Source: UBA12158 sp035562735
GTDB lineage: Bacteria > Patescibacteriota > Microgenomatia > UBA12405
Reading direction: 5' to 3'
Assembly (NCBI GenBank): GCA_035562735.1
Contig: DATMWB010000028.1
Location: 1 to 11,023, forward strand
DNA length: 11,023 nt
Positions 1-4,748 of this stretch are shown here, in pieces. The notes beneath the pieces were generated by a model. That model searched no databases, had not been told where the DNA came from, and was given only the letters and a program-made list of their open reading frames with translations. The first letter of the stretch is position 1. Each line of letters starts with the position of its first letter. The translations under genes were made by a program, and so were the position numbers.

Positions 1-305
1 AATTTTGCAGCCTGACAAATTGCATTTTGTTCCGCATGGACAGTTCTTACACAATGATCACTTTTACTTCCGTCTTCGTTAACCATTGTCTTCATCAAAT
101 GCCCCACTTCATCACAGTGAGGCAATCCTGCTGGACTTCCCACATACCCCGTTACCAAAATTCTCTTGTCTCTTACAATGACACAACCACTTCTACCCCT
201 ATCACAAGTTGCCCTCTTAGAAACTGCATCAGCTAGCTCTAAAAAATATTCATCCCAACTAGGGCGAACATATTTAACTTCTTTCAATATCTTTGACGAC
301 TTCAT
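1..305 (-). CDS. dCMP deaminase family protein, C-terminus outside window
   Basis: The frame reads leftward from ATG at 305 and leaves the window after 101 codons. Residues 13-20 (VRPSWDEY) and 50-63, with GYVGSPAGLPHC around 53-64, match the N-terminal half of deoxycytidylate deaminases. H90-A-E92 is the zinc-binding and catalytic proton-shuttle motif (HAEQN). The second zinc half-site (PCxxC) would lie beyond the left edge and cannot be checked. The enzyme family converts dCMP to dUMP, the substrate of thymidylate synthase, which fits the ThyX, Tmk and Tdk genes at the other end of the window. The start overlaps the 3' end of the upstream kinase gene by 32 nt, so the two are probably co-transcribed. 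An in-frame TTG at 290 would shorten the overlap and still leave the conserved RPSWDEY segment intact. ComEB or another zinc deaminase subfamily is possible. Confidence 0.9.
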   Translation of the reverse strand, partial: MKSSKILKEVKYVRPSWDEYFLELADAVSKRATCDRGRSGCVIVRDKRILVTGYVGSPAGLPHCDEVGHLMKTMVNEDGSKSDHCVRTVHAEQNAICQAAK

Positions 306-867
306 TTATTTGTTTTAGTAAACTGTTAACATCTCCAGTATTCACTATTGTGTAATCAGCCATTGCAATTGTCCCCCCTTTATTTAGTTTTTCAAGTTCA
401 GACATATCCCTTTTTTTAGCTTCATCAACCGTAATTGGTCGATGTCTTAAGTCTGTATCAGTAGCTGGCATTACTCTTTCAGAAATTCTCTTGTACCTCA
501 AACTTGGTGGAGCATAAACAGCAATCACCTTTAAATCGTCCCCAAAATGCTCCTTCATTACCTTGTATTCTTCAAATGAATATAATCCATCTCCCACCAC
601 ATTTCCCCTTTTTATCAACTCATCAAATTTTGGTAAATTCAATATCGCATAAGCCGCCATTCCATACTTTTCTCTAATCCCTTCTCTTATTTCTTTCTCC
701 AGTGCCTCACTTGGTTCCAATCCCCTTCTCTTAACTTCATCCAATGTTATTTGACCAAATCTTAAAAACTGATATTTTTTTTCATTGACCAAAAAATCTG
801 ACACCACACTTTTTCCAGATCCACATAAACCTGTTATACAGATAATCCGATTTCCTTTCATCTCCAT
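274..867 (-). CDS. P-loop nucleotide kinase, dephospho-CoA-kinase/UPF0200-like
   Basis: A 197-aa protein with a Walker A motif GLCGSGKS at residues 13-20, directly after a hydrophobic beta strand (IICIT). The middle (GDGLYSFEEYKVMKEHF, about 92-108; KVIAVYAPPSLRYKRISER, about 113-131) and the end (KKRDMSELEKLNKGG followed by ADYTIVNTGD, about 151-179) follow the pattern of archaeal UPF0200 and dephospho-CoA kinase-like proteins: a second beta strand, a lid with arginines, then an RD..E...G motif and an AD..I.N.G strand. The expected activity is ATP-dependent phosphorylation of a small nucleotide-like substrate. The substrate is not determined by sequence, and nucleoside monophosphate kinase is an alternative. 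The ATG at 867 is chosen because GAGGTGAT lies 7 nt upstream. The dCMP deaminase frame starts inside its 3' end, suggesting a two-gene operon. Confidence 0.75.
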   Translation of the reverse strand: MEMKGNRIICITGLCGSGKSVVSDFLVNEKKYQFLRFGQITLDEVKRRGLEPSEALEKEIREGIREKYGMAAYAILNLPKFDELIKRGNVVGDGLYSFEEYKVMKEHFGDDLKVIAVYAPPSLRYKRISERVMPATDTDLRHRPITVDEAKKRDMSELEKLNKGGTIAMADYTIVNTGDVNSLLKQINEVVKDIERS

Positions 868-874
868 CTAATAT

Positions 875-882
875 ATCACCTC
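875..882 (-). promoter_or_regulatory. Shine-Dalgarno site of the kinase gene
   Basis: On the minus strand GAGGTGAT ends 7 nt before the ATG at 867. It decides this start over the second ATG two codons in. It is one of few clear ribosome binding sites in the window, where most genes have a -10 box at that distance instead. Confidence 0.7.
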
Positions 883-891
883 AAAGCTTAA

Positions 892-1428
892 TTGGCTTTA
901 ATCTGTTATAATCTACATATAAATTCCACACCAACTCTCCCAAAAATAAGATTTTCTATCGGCGATTACCTAACTGATTTTGAAAACATTTATCAGATTT
1001 TTGATAAACAAACCCAAAAAGATTACCGCGGTGTTGATTGCGAATATTTTTTATACCGCCCTCTCAACAGCACCCAAAAAGCTGCCTCTTTTTCCATTCC
1101 AGTCGACAACATCCAGAAAAGTGGACTTCGTTATCTAATTCATCCCCAAGACGTTAAAGAAATCTACAAATATCTCAAAAAACCTATTGATGCCTCTACT
1201 ATTTTTGATTTTAAAACCATAAAAGAAATTTTATATCTTAATGACCCCAACAAAACTATTTATGTTCTAAAACAACTTTGCGCCAACAAAGTTACCACTG
1301 GAGAAAAGTTCTCTCAAAACTATCAAGAAATTATTAATAAAATCGTTTTCCATCTCTCCGCTGAAATTGCCTTTGTCTTAAAAAAATCCCCCGAATCCAT
1401 CGAAAAGAAAATTCTCTCTTTACTCTAA
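892..1428 (+). CDS. CarD-like RNA polymerase-interacting protein, diverged
   Basis: Up to 178 aa. FSIGDYLTD (residues 21-29) and SIPVDNIQKSGLRYLI (68-83) match the CarD/TRCF RNA polymerase-interaction domain, where F.VGD.V and VPVDNA...GLR.L are the family hallmarks. The C-terminal half is helical, and LSAEIAFVLKKSPESIEKKI (about 155-174) resembles the CarD DNA-binding helical domain ending. CarD proteins bind the RNA polymerase beta subunit and stabilise the open promoter complex; this one likely acts on transcription in the cytoplasm. The usual YP..HG motif after GD is replaced by LTDFENIY, so it is a diverged member. The start is uncertain. TTG at 892 is the only standard codon upstream of the domain, but a perfect TATAAT at 907-912 falls inside that extension. 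In-frame ATA codons occur at 919 (6 nt after the -10 box) and 946. It ends 3 nt before the stop of a convergent small frame. Confidence 0.65.
   Translation: MALICYNLHINSTPTLPKIRFSIGDYLTDFENIYQIFDKQTQKDYRGVDCEYFLYRPLNSTQKAASFSIPVDNIQKSGLRYLIHPQDVKEIYKYLKKPIDASTIFDFKTIKEILYLNDPNKTIYVLKQLCANKVTTGEKFSQNYQEIINKIVFHLSAEIAFVLKKSPESIEKKILSLL
904..912 (+). promoter_or_regulatory. extended -10 promoter (TGTTATAAT) for the CarD-like gene
   Basis: TG, one base, then a perfect TATAAT (907-912). No convincing -35 box lies 16-18 nt upstream. Transcription is expected to start about 7 nt after the box, near 919, which is inside the open frame if TTG at 892 is taken as its start. This argues that the real translation start is at or after 919. 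Confidence 0.6.
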
Positions 1429-1431
1429 AAG

Positions 1432-1590
1432 TTATTCACTCTCTTCCTTTATTACTTTTCCCGTACCACCCTCTCCTACTGGATAACAGTCGGTGGGACA
1501 GGTTACTTTTGGTAAATTAGATAAATCCGGCAACTTTATAATTACTTTATGACCATCTCCCCAATCAATTATTTTTAGTTTTTCATCCAT
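1432..1590 (-). CDS. possible 52-aa protein downstream of tRNA-Trp
   Basis: An open frame from ATG at 1590, 22 nt past the 3' end of tRNA-Trp on the same strand. The product MDEKLKIIDWGDGHKVIIKL... is acidic to neutral, starts with an amphipathic strand-like segment and ends with a two-cysteine, glycine-rich part (CPTDCYPVGEGGTG, about 32-45). I recognise no family. No ribosome binding site or leaderless -10 box precedes it, so it would depend on read-through from the tRNA transcript. An upstream ATG at 1710 in the same frame would run through the whole tRNA gene and is not credible. Coding status is unproven. Confidence 0.35.
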   Translation of the reverse strand: MDEKLKIIDWGDGHKVIIKLPDLSNLPKVTCPTDCYPVGEGGTGKVIKEESE

Positions 1591-1612
1591 ACATAGATTT
1601 TTCAAAACAAAG

Positions 1613-1686
1613 TGGCAGGCCCGCCATGAGTCGAACATGGAAAAAAGGTTTTGGAGACCTTCGTGATACCATTTCACCACGGGCCT
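1613..1686 (-). tRNA. tRNA-Trp (anticodon CCA)
   Basis: A complete 74-nt cloverleaf on the minus strand. The acceptor stem AGGCCCG pairs with CGGGCCT. The D arm is GTGA/TCAC. The anticodon stem AAGGT/ACCTT encloses loop CTCCAAA, giving anticodon CCA. The variable loop has 4 nt, and the T arm CCATG/CATGG encloses TTCGACT. The discriminator base is G, as expected for bacterial tRNA-Trp, and the 3' CCA is encoded (1613-1615). Confidence 0.95.
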
Positions 1687-1786
1687 AAAGAATACAGTTG
1701 ATTTTACCAAAAAACCCTTTAATTTATGTCAGAAAATTAAAGTAAACCACCGCAAACTAATTTTTATCTTCTTAAACCCCCTTTTT

Positions 1787-1795
1787 TGATATCAT
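1787..1795 (+). promoter_or_regulatory. extended -10 promoter (TGATATCAT), leaderless type
   Basis: TG at 1787-1788 and TATCAT at 1790-1795, followed after exactly 6 nt by the GTG start at 1802. No -35 box and no ribosome binding site are visible. The predicted transcription start coincides with the start codon. Confidence 0.6.
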
Positions 1796-1801
1796 TTAAT
1801 C

Positions 1802-2269
1802 GTGGACAACGAACCCCCCAAAGGAAAAATCATCAATAAACCAATAAAATCTTTTGAAACCGCAAAGGGTTCTGTCTACACATATGACAAGAAGGGAAAA
1901 ACATTAAGATACAAAACTGTTGACCAGGAATTACAAGAAAAAATGGATATCACTGTCTTTATTTCAACAGACGAAGACACCAGAGCGAAAATTTTTGATG
2001 CATACACAAGACCAAACAAATTTAGTTTCCATTTAGTTGAAGTTCGAGATAATAATCCAGTTCAGATTTACGGACTTGAAGATATAGAAAATCCAGAAAA
2101 TTTAAAATTTGGAGTGCTCAACATTCCCAAAAATAAATGGGCTTTTTATCGCAAAGCATCATTAACACCCACTATGGGTGCAGTTGTGTATGAACGAGGA
2201 AATTCAACAAAGGATAGTGGGAAATTTATACATCACCTAGGACACGAAGTAACAAAAATCAATTACTAG
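1802..2269 (+). CDS. hypothetical protein, 155 aa, GTG start
   Basis: I do not recognise a family. The protein is soluble, lysine-rich and without a signal peptide or membrane segment. It looks mostly beta-stranded: GSVYTYDKKGKTLRYKT at about 23-39, MDITVFIS at about 48-55, then FSFHLVEVRDNNPVQIYGLE at about 74-93 and WAFYRKASLTPTMGAVVYERG at about 113-133. The GTG at 1802 is chosen because the frame begins there and lies 6 nt after an extended -10 box, the spacing seen at other genes here. It stands alone on the plus strand between two minus-strand tRNA genes, so it is most likely monocistronic. Codon and base usage match the AT-rich neighbours. Confidence 0.75.
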   Translation: MDNEPPKGKIINKPIKSFETAKGSVYTYDKKGKTLRYKTVDQELQEKMDITVFISTDEDTRAKIFDAYTRPNKFSFHLVEVRDNNPVQIYGLEDIENPENLKFGVLNIPKNKWAFYRKASLTPTMGAVVYERGNSTKDSGKFIHHLGHEVTKINY

Positions 2270-2277
2270 AACAAAAG

Positions 2278-2350
2278 TGGACCCAAAGGGACTCGAACCC
2301 TTGACCTTCCCCATGCCATGGGGACGCGCTACCAACTACGCTATGGGCCC
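2278..2350 (-). tRNA. tRNA-Ala (anticodon GGC), CCA not encoded
   Basis: A 73-nt cloverleaf on the minus strand. Acceptor GGGCCCA pairs with TGGGTCC, including the G3-U70 wobble that is the alanine identity element. The D stem is GCGT/GCGC, the anticodon stem TCCCC/GGGGA encloses ATGGCAT, giving anticodon GGC. The T arm AAGGG/CCCTT encloses TTCGAGT, and the discriminator is A. The next bases are CTT, so the 3' CCA must be added enzymatically, unlike tRNA-Trp nearby. Confidence 0.95.
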
Positions 2351-2366
2351 AAACAGAGTACTCGCT

Positions 2367-2375
2367 ATTTTATCA
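2367..2375 (-). promoter_or_regulatory. extended -10 promoter (TGATAAAAT) for tRNA-Ala
   Basis: On the minus strand TG, A, TAAAAT ends 16 nt before the mature tRNA 5' end. This would leave a short 5' leader of about 10 nt for RNase P to remove. Confidence 0.45.
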
Positions 2376-2396
2376 AATTTTCGATTATTTTTAATT

Positions 2397-2405
2397 TGAT
2401 ATCAT
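2397..2405 (+). promoter_or_regulatory. extended -10 promoter (TGATATCAT) for the galU-like gene
   Basis: The same nine bases, TGATATCAT, as the promoter at 1787-1795. The ATG at 2415 lies 9 nt after the box, so the mRNA would be leaderless or have a leader of only 2-3 nt. No ribosome binding site is present. Confidence 0.55.
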
Positions 2406-2414
2406 ATATCTACT

Positions 2415-3305
2415 ATGTCAACCAAAGTCACCAAGGCTGTTATTGCCGCCGCTGGTCGCGGTACCCGTTTTCTCCCCACAGTTAAAGCTTACGCCAAAGA
2501 ACTTGTTCCAATTATTAACAAACCAAACATTCAATATCTAGTTGAAGAAGCTATCGCCGCCGATGTTACTGATCTATGTATAGTTCATCGCGAAGGTGAA
2601 ACTACTGTAAAAAGATACTTTACTCCCGACACTGATTTAGAAAAATATTTAGAGGGTATTGGAAAGACAGAATATCTAGACTCACTAAAAAATATTTGGT
2701 CAAAATTAAAAAGTTTAGAGTTTGTCACTCAGGAACCAAACTTACCCTACGGCAATGCCTCCCCTATTCTTGCCGCCAAATCATTTATTGGAAATGATCC
2801 TTTTGTGTATATGTTTGGTGATGATTTAACTGTCGAAAAAGATACTGGTCGTTATCTTAAAAAAATGATTTCTACATTTGAGCAATACTCACCCTCAGTT
2901 GTTGTTTCTGTAAAGGATGTAGGTCCAGAAGAAATAGTACGCTATGGTTCTGCCAAATACATGAACGATTCCCAATACCCAAACCGTATCTCTGGAATGT
3001 ATGAAAAATTACCAGCTTCTGAAGCACCTTCATTTTTCGGACAAGGCGGTCGCTTCGTTGTCGATAGCACCAAATTGTGGCCAGTACTAACCAATCAGTC
3101 GACTGGTAAAAACAATGAATTATGGTTTGCTGATGCAGTCAACACTCTCGCCGCTCAAGACGTTGTTCTAACAGAAGCCACCGACAAAGAATCGGACTGG
3201 ATGACTACCGGTGACCCCCTTCGTTGGTTAAAAGCCAATATTGCTGTTGCCTTAAATGACAATACAATTGCAACCGAATTGAAAGACTATCTAAAAAAAA
3301 TTTAG
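2415..3305 (+). CDS. galU: UTP-glucose-1-phosphate uridylyltransferase (GalU-like)
   Basis: A 296-aa protein of normal GalU length. The nucleotidyltransferase signature AAAGRGTRFLPTVKAYAKEL occupies residues 11-30, with the G-x-G-T-R loop and a following lysine, and NKPNIQYLVEEAIAA follows at about 35-49. QEP (106-108), GDD (135-137, metal-binding aspartates), YEKLP (196-200), GGRFVV (211-216), ELWFADAVNTL (235-245) and TTGDPLRWLKANIAVAL (264-280) follow the GalU order of motifs. The family makes UDP-glucose from UTP and glucose-1-phosphate, supplying sugar donors for glycosyltransferases such as those at 4799-8369. The usual GLGHA segment reads NLPYGNAS here and KAIPKE reads KAYAKE, so the exact nucleotide or sugar is not certain. 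ATG follows a -10 box closely, with no ribosome binding site. Confidence 0.85.
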   Translation: MSTKVTKAVIAAAGRGTRFLPTVKAYAKELVPIINKPNIQYLVEEAIAADVTDLCIVHREGETTVKRYFTPDTDLEKYLEGIGKTEYLDSLKNIWSKLKSLEFVTQEPNLPYGNASPILAAKSFIGNDPFVYMFGDDLTVEKDTGRYLKKMISTFEQYSPSVVVSVKDVGPEEIVRYGSAKYMNDSQYPNRISGMYEKLPASEAPSFFGQGGRFVVDSTKLWPVLTNQSTGKNNELWFADAVNTLAAQDVVLTEATDKESDWMTTGDPLRWLKANIAVALNDNTIATELKDYLKKI

Positions 3306-3372
3306 TCCTAGACTAACACTCACTACACCACTCCAACCATTTTAAACACGTCTCAATATAGTATCCTATAAC

Positions 3373-3401
3373 TTGACATTATTACACATCGGTGATACAC
3401 T
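3373..3401 (+). promoter_or_regulatory. strong sigma70-type promoter upstream of the structured region
   Basis: A perfect -35 TTGACA (3373-3378), a 17-nt spacer and TACACT (3396-3401) preceded by TG (3393-3394). Transcription should start near 3408. No start codon with a reading frame follows; the first likely gene begins at 3875. It is the only promoter in the window with both boxes near consensus. Confidence 0.7.
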
Positions 3402-3407
3402 ACATTA

Positions 3408-3660
3408 CAATTAATTGTTGATTGATATACTCAATTTCAACTTTTAATTACTTTAACAAAACGAAGTTTTACTTCCCTCTGATAATCATCAGGGGAGAGA
3501 TTCTCGGGGTAGGGTGGCTCCTCGCTTCACTTACTCCGTTTCTCCCTTGGTGATTAAACCCATCAAGGCAGAATCTATCTAAGTAGACAAAGCGTCTAAA
3601 TAAAATAGAGCCTGCCCGCCATAATGCGAAATTTATTTCGCTTTAGGCGAGGTTCTTTAA
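3408..3660 (+). other. structured non-coding stretch, long leader or small RNA
   Basis: No credible protein frame on either strand. Several stem-loops can be drawn: CCTCTGAT/ATCAGGGG (3476-3483 with 3488-3495), GGGAGA/TCTCCC (3493-3498 with 3541-3546, competing with the first), CCTTGGTG/CATCAAGG (3545-3552 with 3561-3568, one wobble) and TAGAC/GTCTA just before 3600. I looked for tmRNA, RNase P RNA, SRP RNA and 6S RNA signatures and saw none. It lies directly downstream of a strong promoter, so it is probably transcribed, either as a separate small RNA or as the 5' leader of the gene at 3875. Confidence 0.4.
3611..3652. repeat. imperfect palindrome, REP-like
   Basis: A central perfect hairpin GCGAAAT-TT-ATTTCGC (3626-3641) sits inside an outer CGCC/GGCG pairing (3617-3620 with 3646-3649), giving a nested imperfect palindrome in intergenic DNA. 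It resembles the GC-rich palindromes found between genes in some CPR genomes, but only one copy is in this window, so repeat status is an inference. Confidence 0.35.
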
Positions 3661-3661
3661 C

Positions 3662-3675
3662 AATCTCTTTCTTCT
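3662..3675. repeat. left copy of 14-nt inverted repeat bracketing the GC-rich cassette
   Basis: AATCTCTTTCTTCT is the exact reverse complement of 4735-4748. The match continues inward as CTTTCC here (about 3680-3685) against GGAAAG on the right (about 4727-4732) after a small gap. In a transcript the two arms could pair and close a loop around the gene at 3875-4657. Confidence 0.5.
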
Positions 3676-3704
3676 AAATCTTTCCAAATCTTTACGGAGC
3701 TTTC

Positions 3705-3758
3705 GTAGAGTTCATTTTGCTTACTAGGAAAATTCTTAGCAAGTTAAATGAACTCTAC
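3705..3758 (+). other. 54-nt long hairpin in the leader of the orphan gene
   Basis: The outer arms GTAGAGTTCATTT (3705-3717) and AAATGAACTCTAC (3746-3758) pair perfectly over 13 bp. The stem continues through a few mismatches and wobbles into a terminal CTAGGAA/TTCTTAG hairpin (3724-3739) with a 2-nt gap between arms. There is no T-tract after it, so it is not a normal terminator. It is followed at once by AAAGGAGGAGGG (3761-3772), a ribosome-binding-like purine block with no ATG, GTG or TTG at normal spacing. Confidence 0.6.
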
Positions 3759-3788
3759 TGAAAGGAGGAGGGTTCATACACGCAATAA

Positions 3789-3819
3789 GGGTCCAAATGG
3801 ATCCTGTCGCAGAGGCGAC
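3789..3819 (+). other. tandem tetraloop hairpins in the leader
   Basis: Two small hairpins are separated by one base: GGGTCC-AAAT-GGATCC (3789-3804, one G-U pair) and GTCGC-AGAG-GCGAC (3806-3819, perfect). They lie between the long hairpin and the ribosome binding site of the gene at 3875 and support a folded mRNA leader. Confidence 0.45.
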
Positions 3820-3852
3820 TTAAAAATTGTTTCAAAGAAATTGTTCTGGGAG

Positions 3853-3870
3853 GCCCCCAAAAAAGGAGGC
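3853..3870 (+). promoter_or_regulatory. ribosome binding site inside a possible sequestering hairpin
   Basis: AAAGGAGG (3862-3869) ends 5 nt before the ATG at 3875, a near-perfect Shine-Dalgarno site. It fixes the start there instead of at the ATG at 3827. GCCCCC (3853-3858) can pair with GGAGGC (3865-3870) across an A6 loop with one C-A mismatch, hiding the site. GGG at 3848-3850 can compete for the same C-run. Confidence 0.55.
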
Positions 3871-3874
3871 TATA

Positions 3875-4657
3875 ATGGACCCCAGAAAAACCAATGCCAG
3901 ACGTGGTTACGCGCAGCGAAATCAACGCAGACACCTCGAAAGGCAATATTCAGCTCAAAGGAGCATTGAAATGTCTGAACAACCCGCATCCGTAAATAAC
4001 ACCCGCCGTGGACTCCCTTGGTGGGCAGTCCTTCTCATCGTGTTGGGAATTCTGATGCTCGGCTCATGCTGCATCATCACTGTGGTCGGAGGTTTAATCC
4101 TCAATGGCCCCATCATGGTGTCCGCAGAAACCGAAGTAGCAGTCATCCCGACTGTTGTTTCCACCGAAGCACCCGCTCCGACCGAACAGCCCGAGAACCT
4201 TCCCACCTACCAGATTCTGGTTGATGACGAAATCGTCGGTGTCCCCCTGGACAACGGCGCCGTCGCCATTACCACTGGTCGCATCCTCACGGGTCATGAC
4301 GCCCCCTACTCTGATGCCGAACTGGCAATCATCCAATCGACCCCCGTCACCTTCCAGGTGACCAACGATGGCAGCGGCATGTCCGTCGCTTTCGGTTACA
4401 AGGTCGAAGACCATAGTGGTGGCGTCATCCAGTACCTGGGCACGGATAGCCTCGAAATCACCATTCTCGATGGCGAACTGGTCATCTGGCCGAACTTTGA
4501 CCTGATGATGCAGGATGTTGACAATCGGATACCCGATGAAATCCAGAACGGCAACGCCGACTTCAACGCACTGGCGTTTCACTGGGTCTCTCGGGAATTC
4601 CGCGGTTATGTCAGCGACACGCTGATCTCTGACCGTGGCGTCCAAATCTTGCCCTAG
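3875..4657 (+). CDS. orphan single-pass membrane protein, 260 aa, GC-rich
   Basis: No family recognised. Residues 1-46 are arginine- and glutamine-rich and basic, presumably cytoplasmic. One long hydrophobic segment follows (about 48-78, WWAVLLIVLGILMLG onward, with Cys65-Cys66). A threonine-, proline- and glutamate-rich linker (about 92-110, with TEAPAPTEQP) leads to an acidic, probably extracellular domain of about 150 residues with alternating strands (YQILVDDEIVGVPL, LEITILDGELVIWP, then DISDRGVQILP-like end). The ATG at 3875 has a strong Shine-Dalgarno site. Base use is far richer in G and C than its neighbours, with many GTC, ACC, CTG and GGC codons, which suggests acquisition by transfer or, less likely, an assembly chimera. 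It is preceded by a long folded leader and followed by a hairpin and a hammerhead ribozyme. Confidence 0.8.
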   Translation: MDPRKTNARRGYAQRNQRRHLERQYSAQRSIEMSEQPASVNNTRRGLPWWAVLLIVLGILMLGSCCIITVVGGLILNGPIMVSAETEVAVIPTVVSTEAPAPTEQPENLPTYQILVDDEIVGVPLDNGAVAITTGRILTGHDAPYSDAELAIIQSTPVTFQVTNDGSGMSVAFGYKVEDHSGGVIQYLGTDSLEITILDGELVIWPNFDLMMQDVDNRIPDEIQNGNADFNALAFHWVSREFRGYVSDTLISDRGVQILP

Positions 4658-4681
4658 GCAAAAATCCCCAACCTTTAATCC

Positions 4682-4720
4682 CCCGTGGGAACAATGCCCT
4701 AAAGGCAAAGTTCCCACGGG
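4682..4720 (+). terminator. large 3' hairpin without T-tract after the orphan gene
   Basis: CCCGTGGGAAC (4682-4692) pairs perfectly with GTTCCCACGGG (4710-4720) over 11 bp. An inner TGCC/GGCA stem (4695-4698 with 4704-4707) follows across an AA/AA bubble. It starts 24 nt after the stop codon. The downstream sequence is purine-rich with no T-run, so factor-independent termination is doubtful. It may instead protect the 3' end of the mRNA, or of the upstream product of ribozyme cleavage. Confidence 0.5.
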
Positions 4721-4734
4721 AGCCAAGGAAAGAA

Positions 4735-4748
4735 AGAAGAAAGAGATT
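4735..4748. repeat. right copy of 14-nt inverted repeat
   Basis: AGAAGAAAGAGATT is the exact reverse complement of 3662-3675. Its last base, T4748, is also the first base of hammerhead stem III. The sequence is purine-rich and simple, so chance matching must be kept in mind. Confidence 0.5.

Noticed and set aside
27..236. Plus-strand open frame at the left edge
   Set aside because: Antisense to the clearly recognisable dCMP deaminase frame.
1591..1710. N-terminal extension of the small frame to ATG 1710
   Set aside because: It translates the whole tRNA-Trp gene.
3486..3492. CTGATGA on the minus strand, possible second hammerhead
   Set aside because: No GAAA box after a stem follows; it reads TTATCAGAGGGAAG, part of a simple hairpin.
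3776..3823. 15-codon frame starting with ATA after the first purine block
   Set aside because: Too short and with a non-standard start; noted as a finding element but not annotated as a gene.
3827..3874. Upstream in-frame ATG for the orphan membrane protein
   Set aside because: No ribosome binding site precedes it, while ATG 3875 has a near-perfect one at 5-nt spacing. The extra codons overlap that site.
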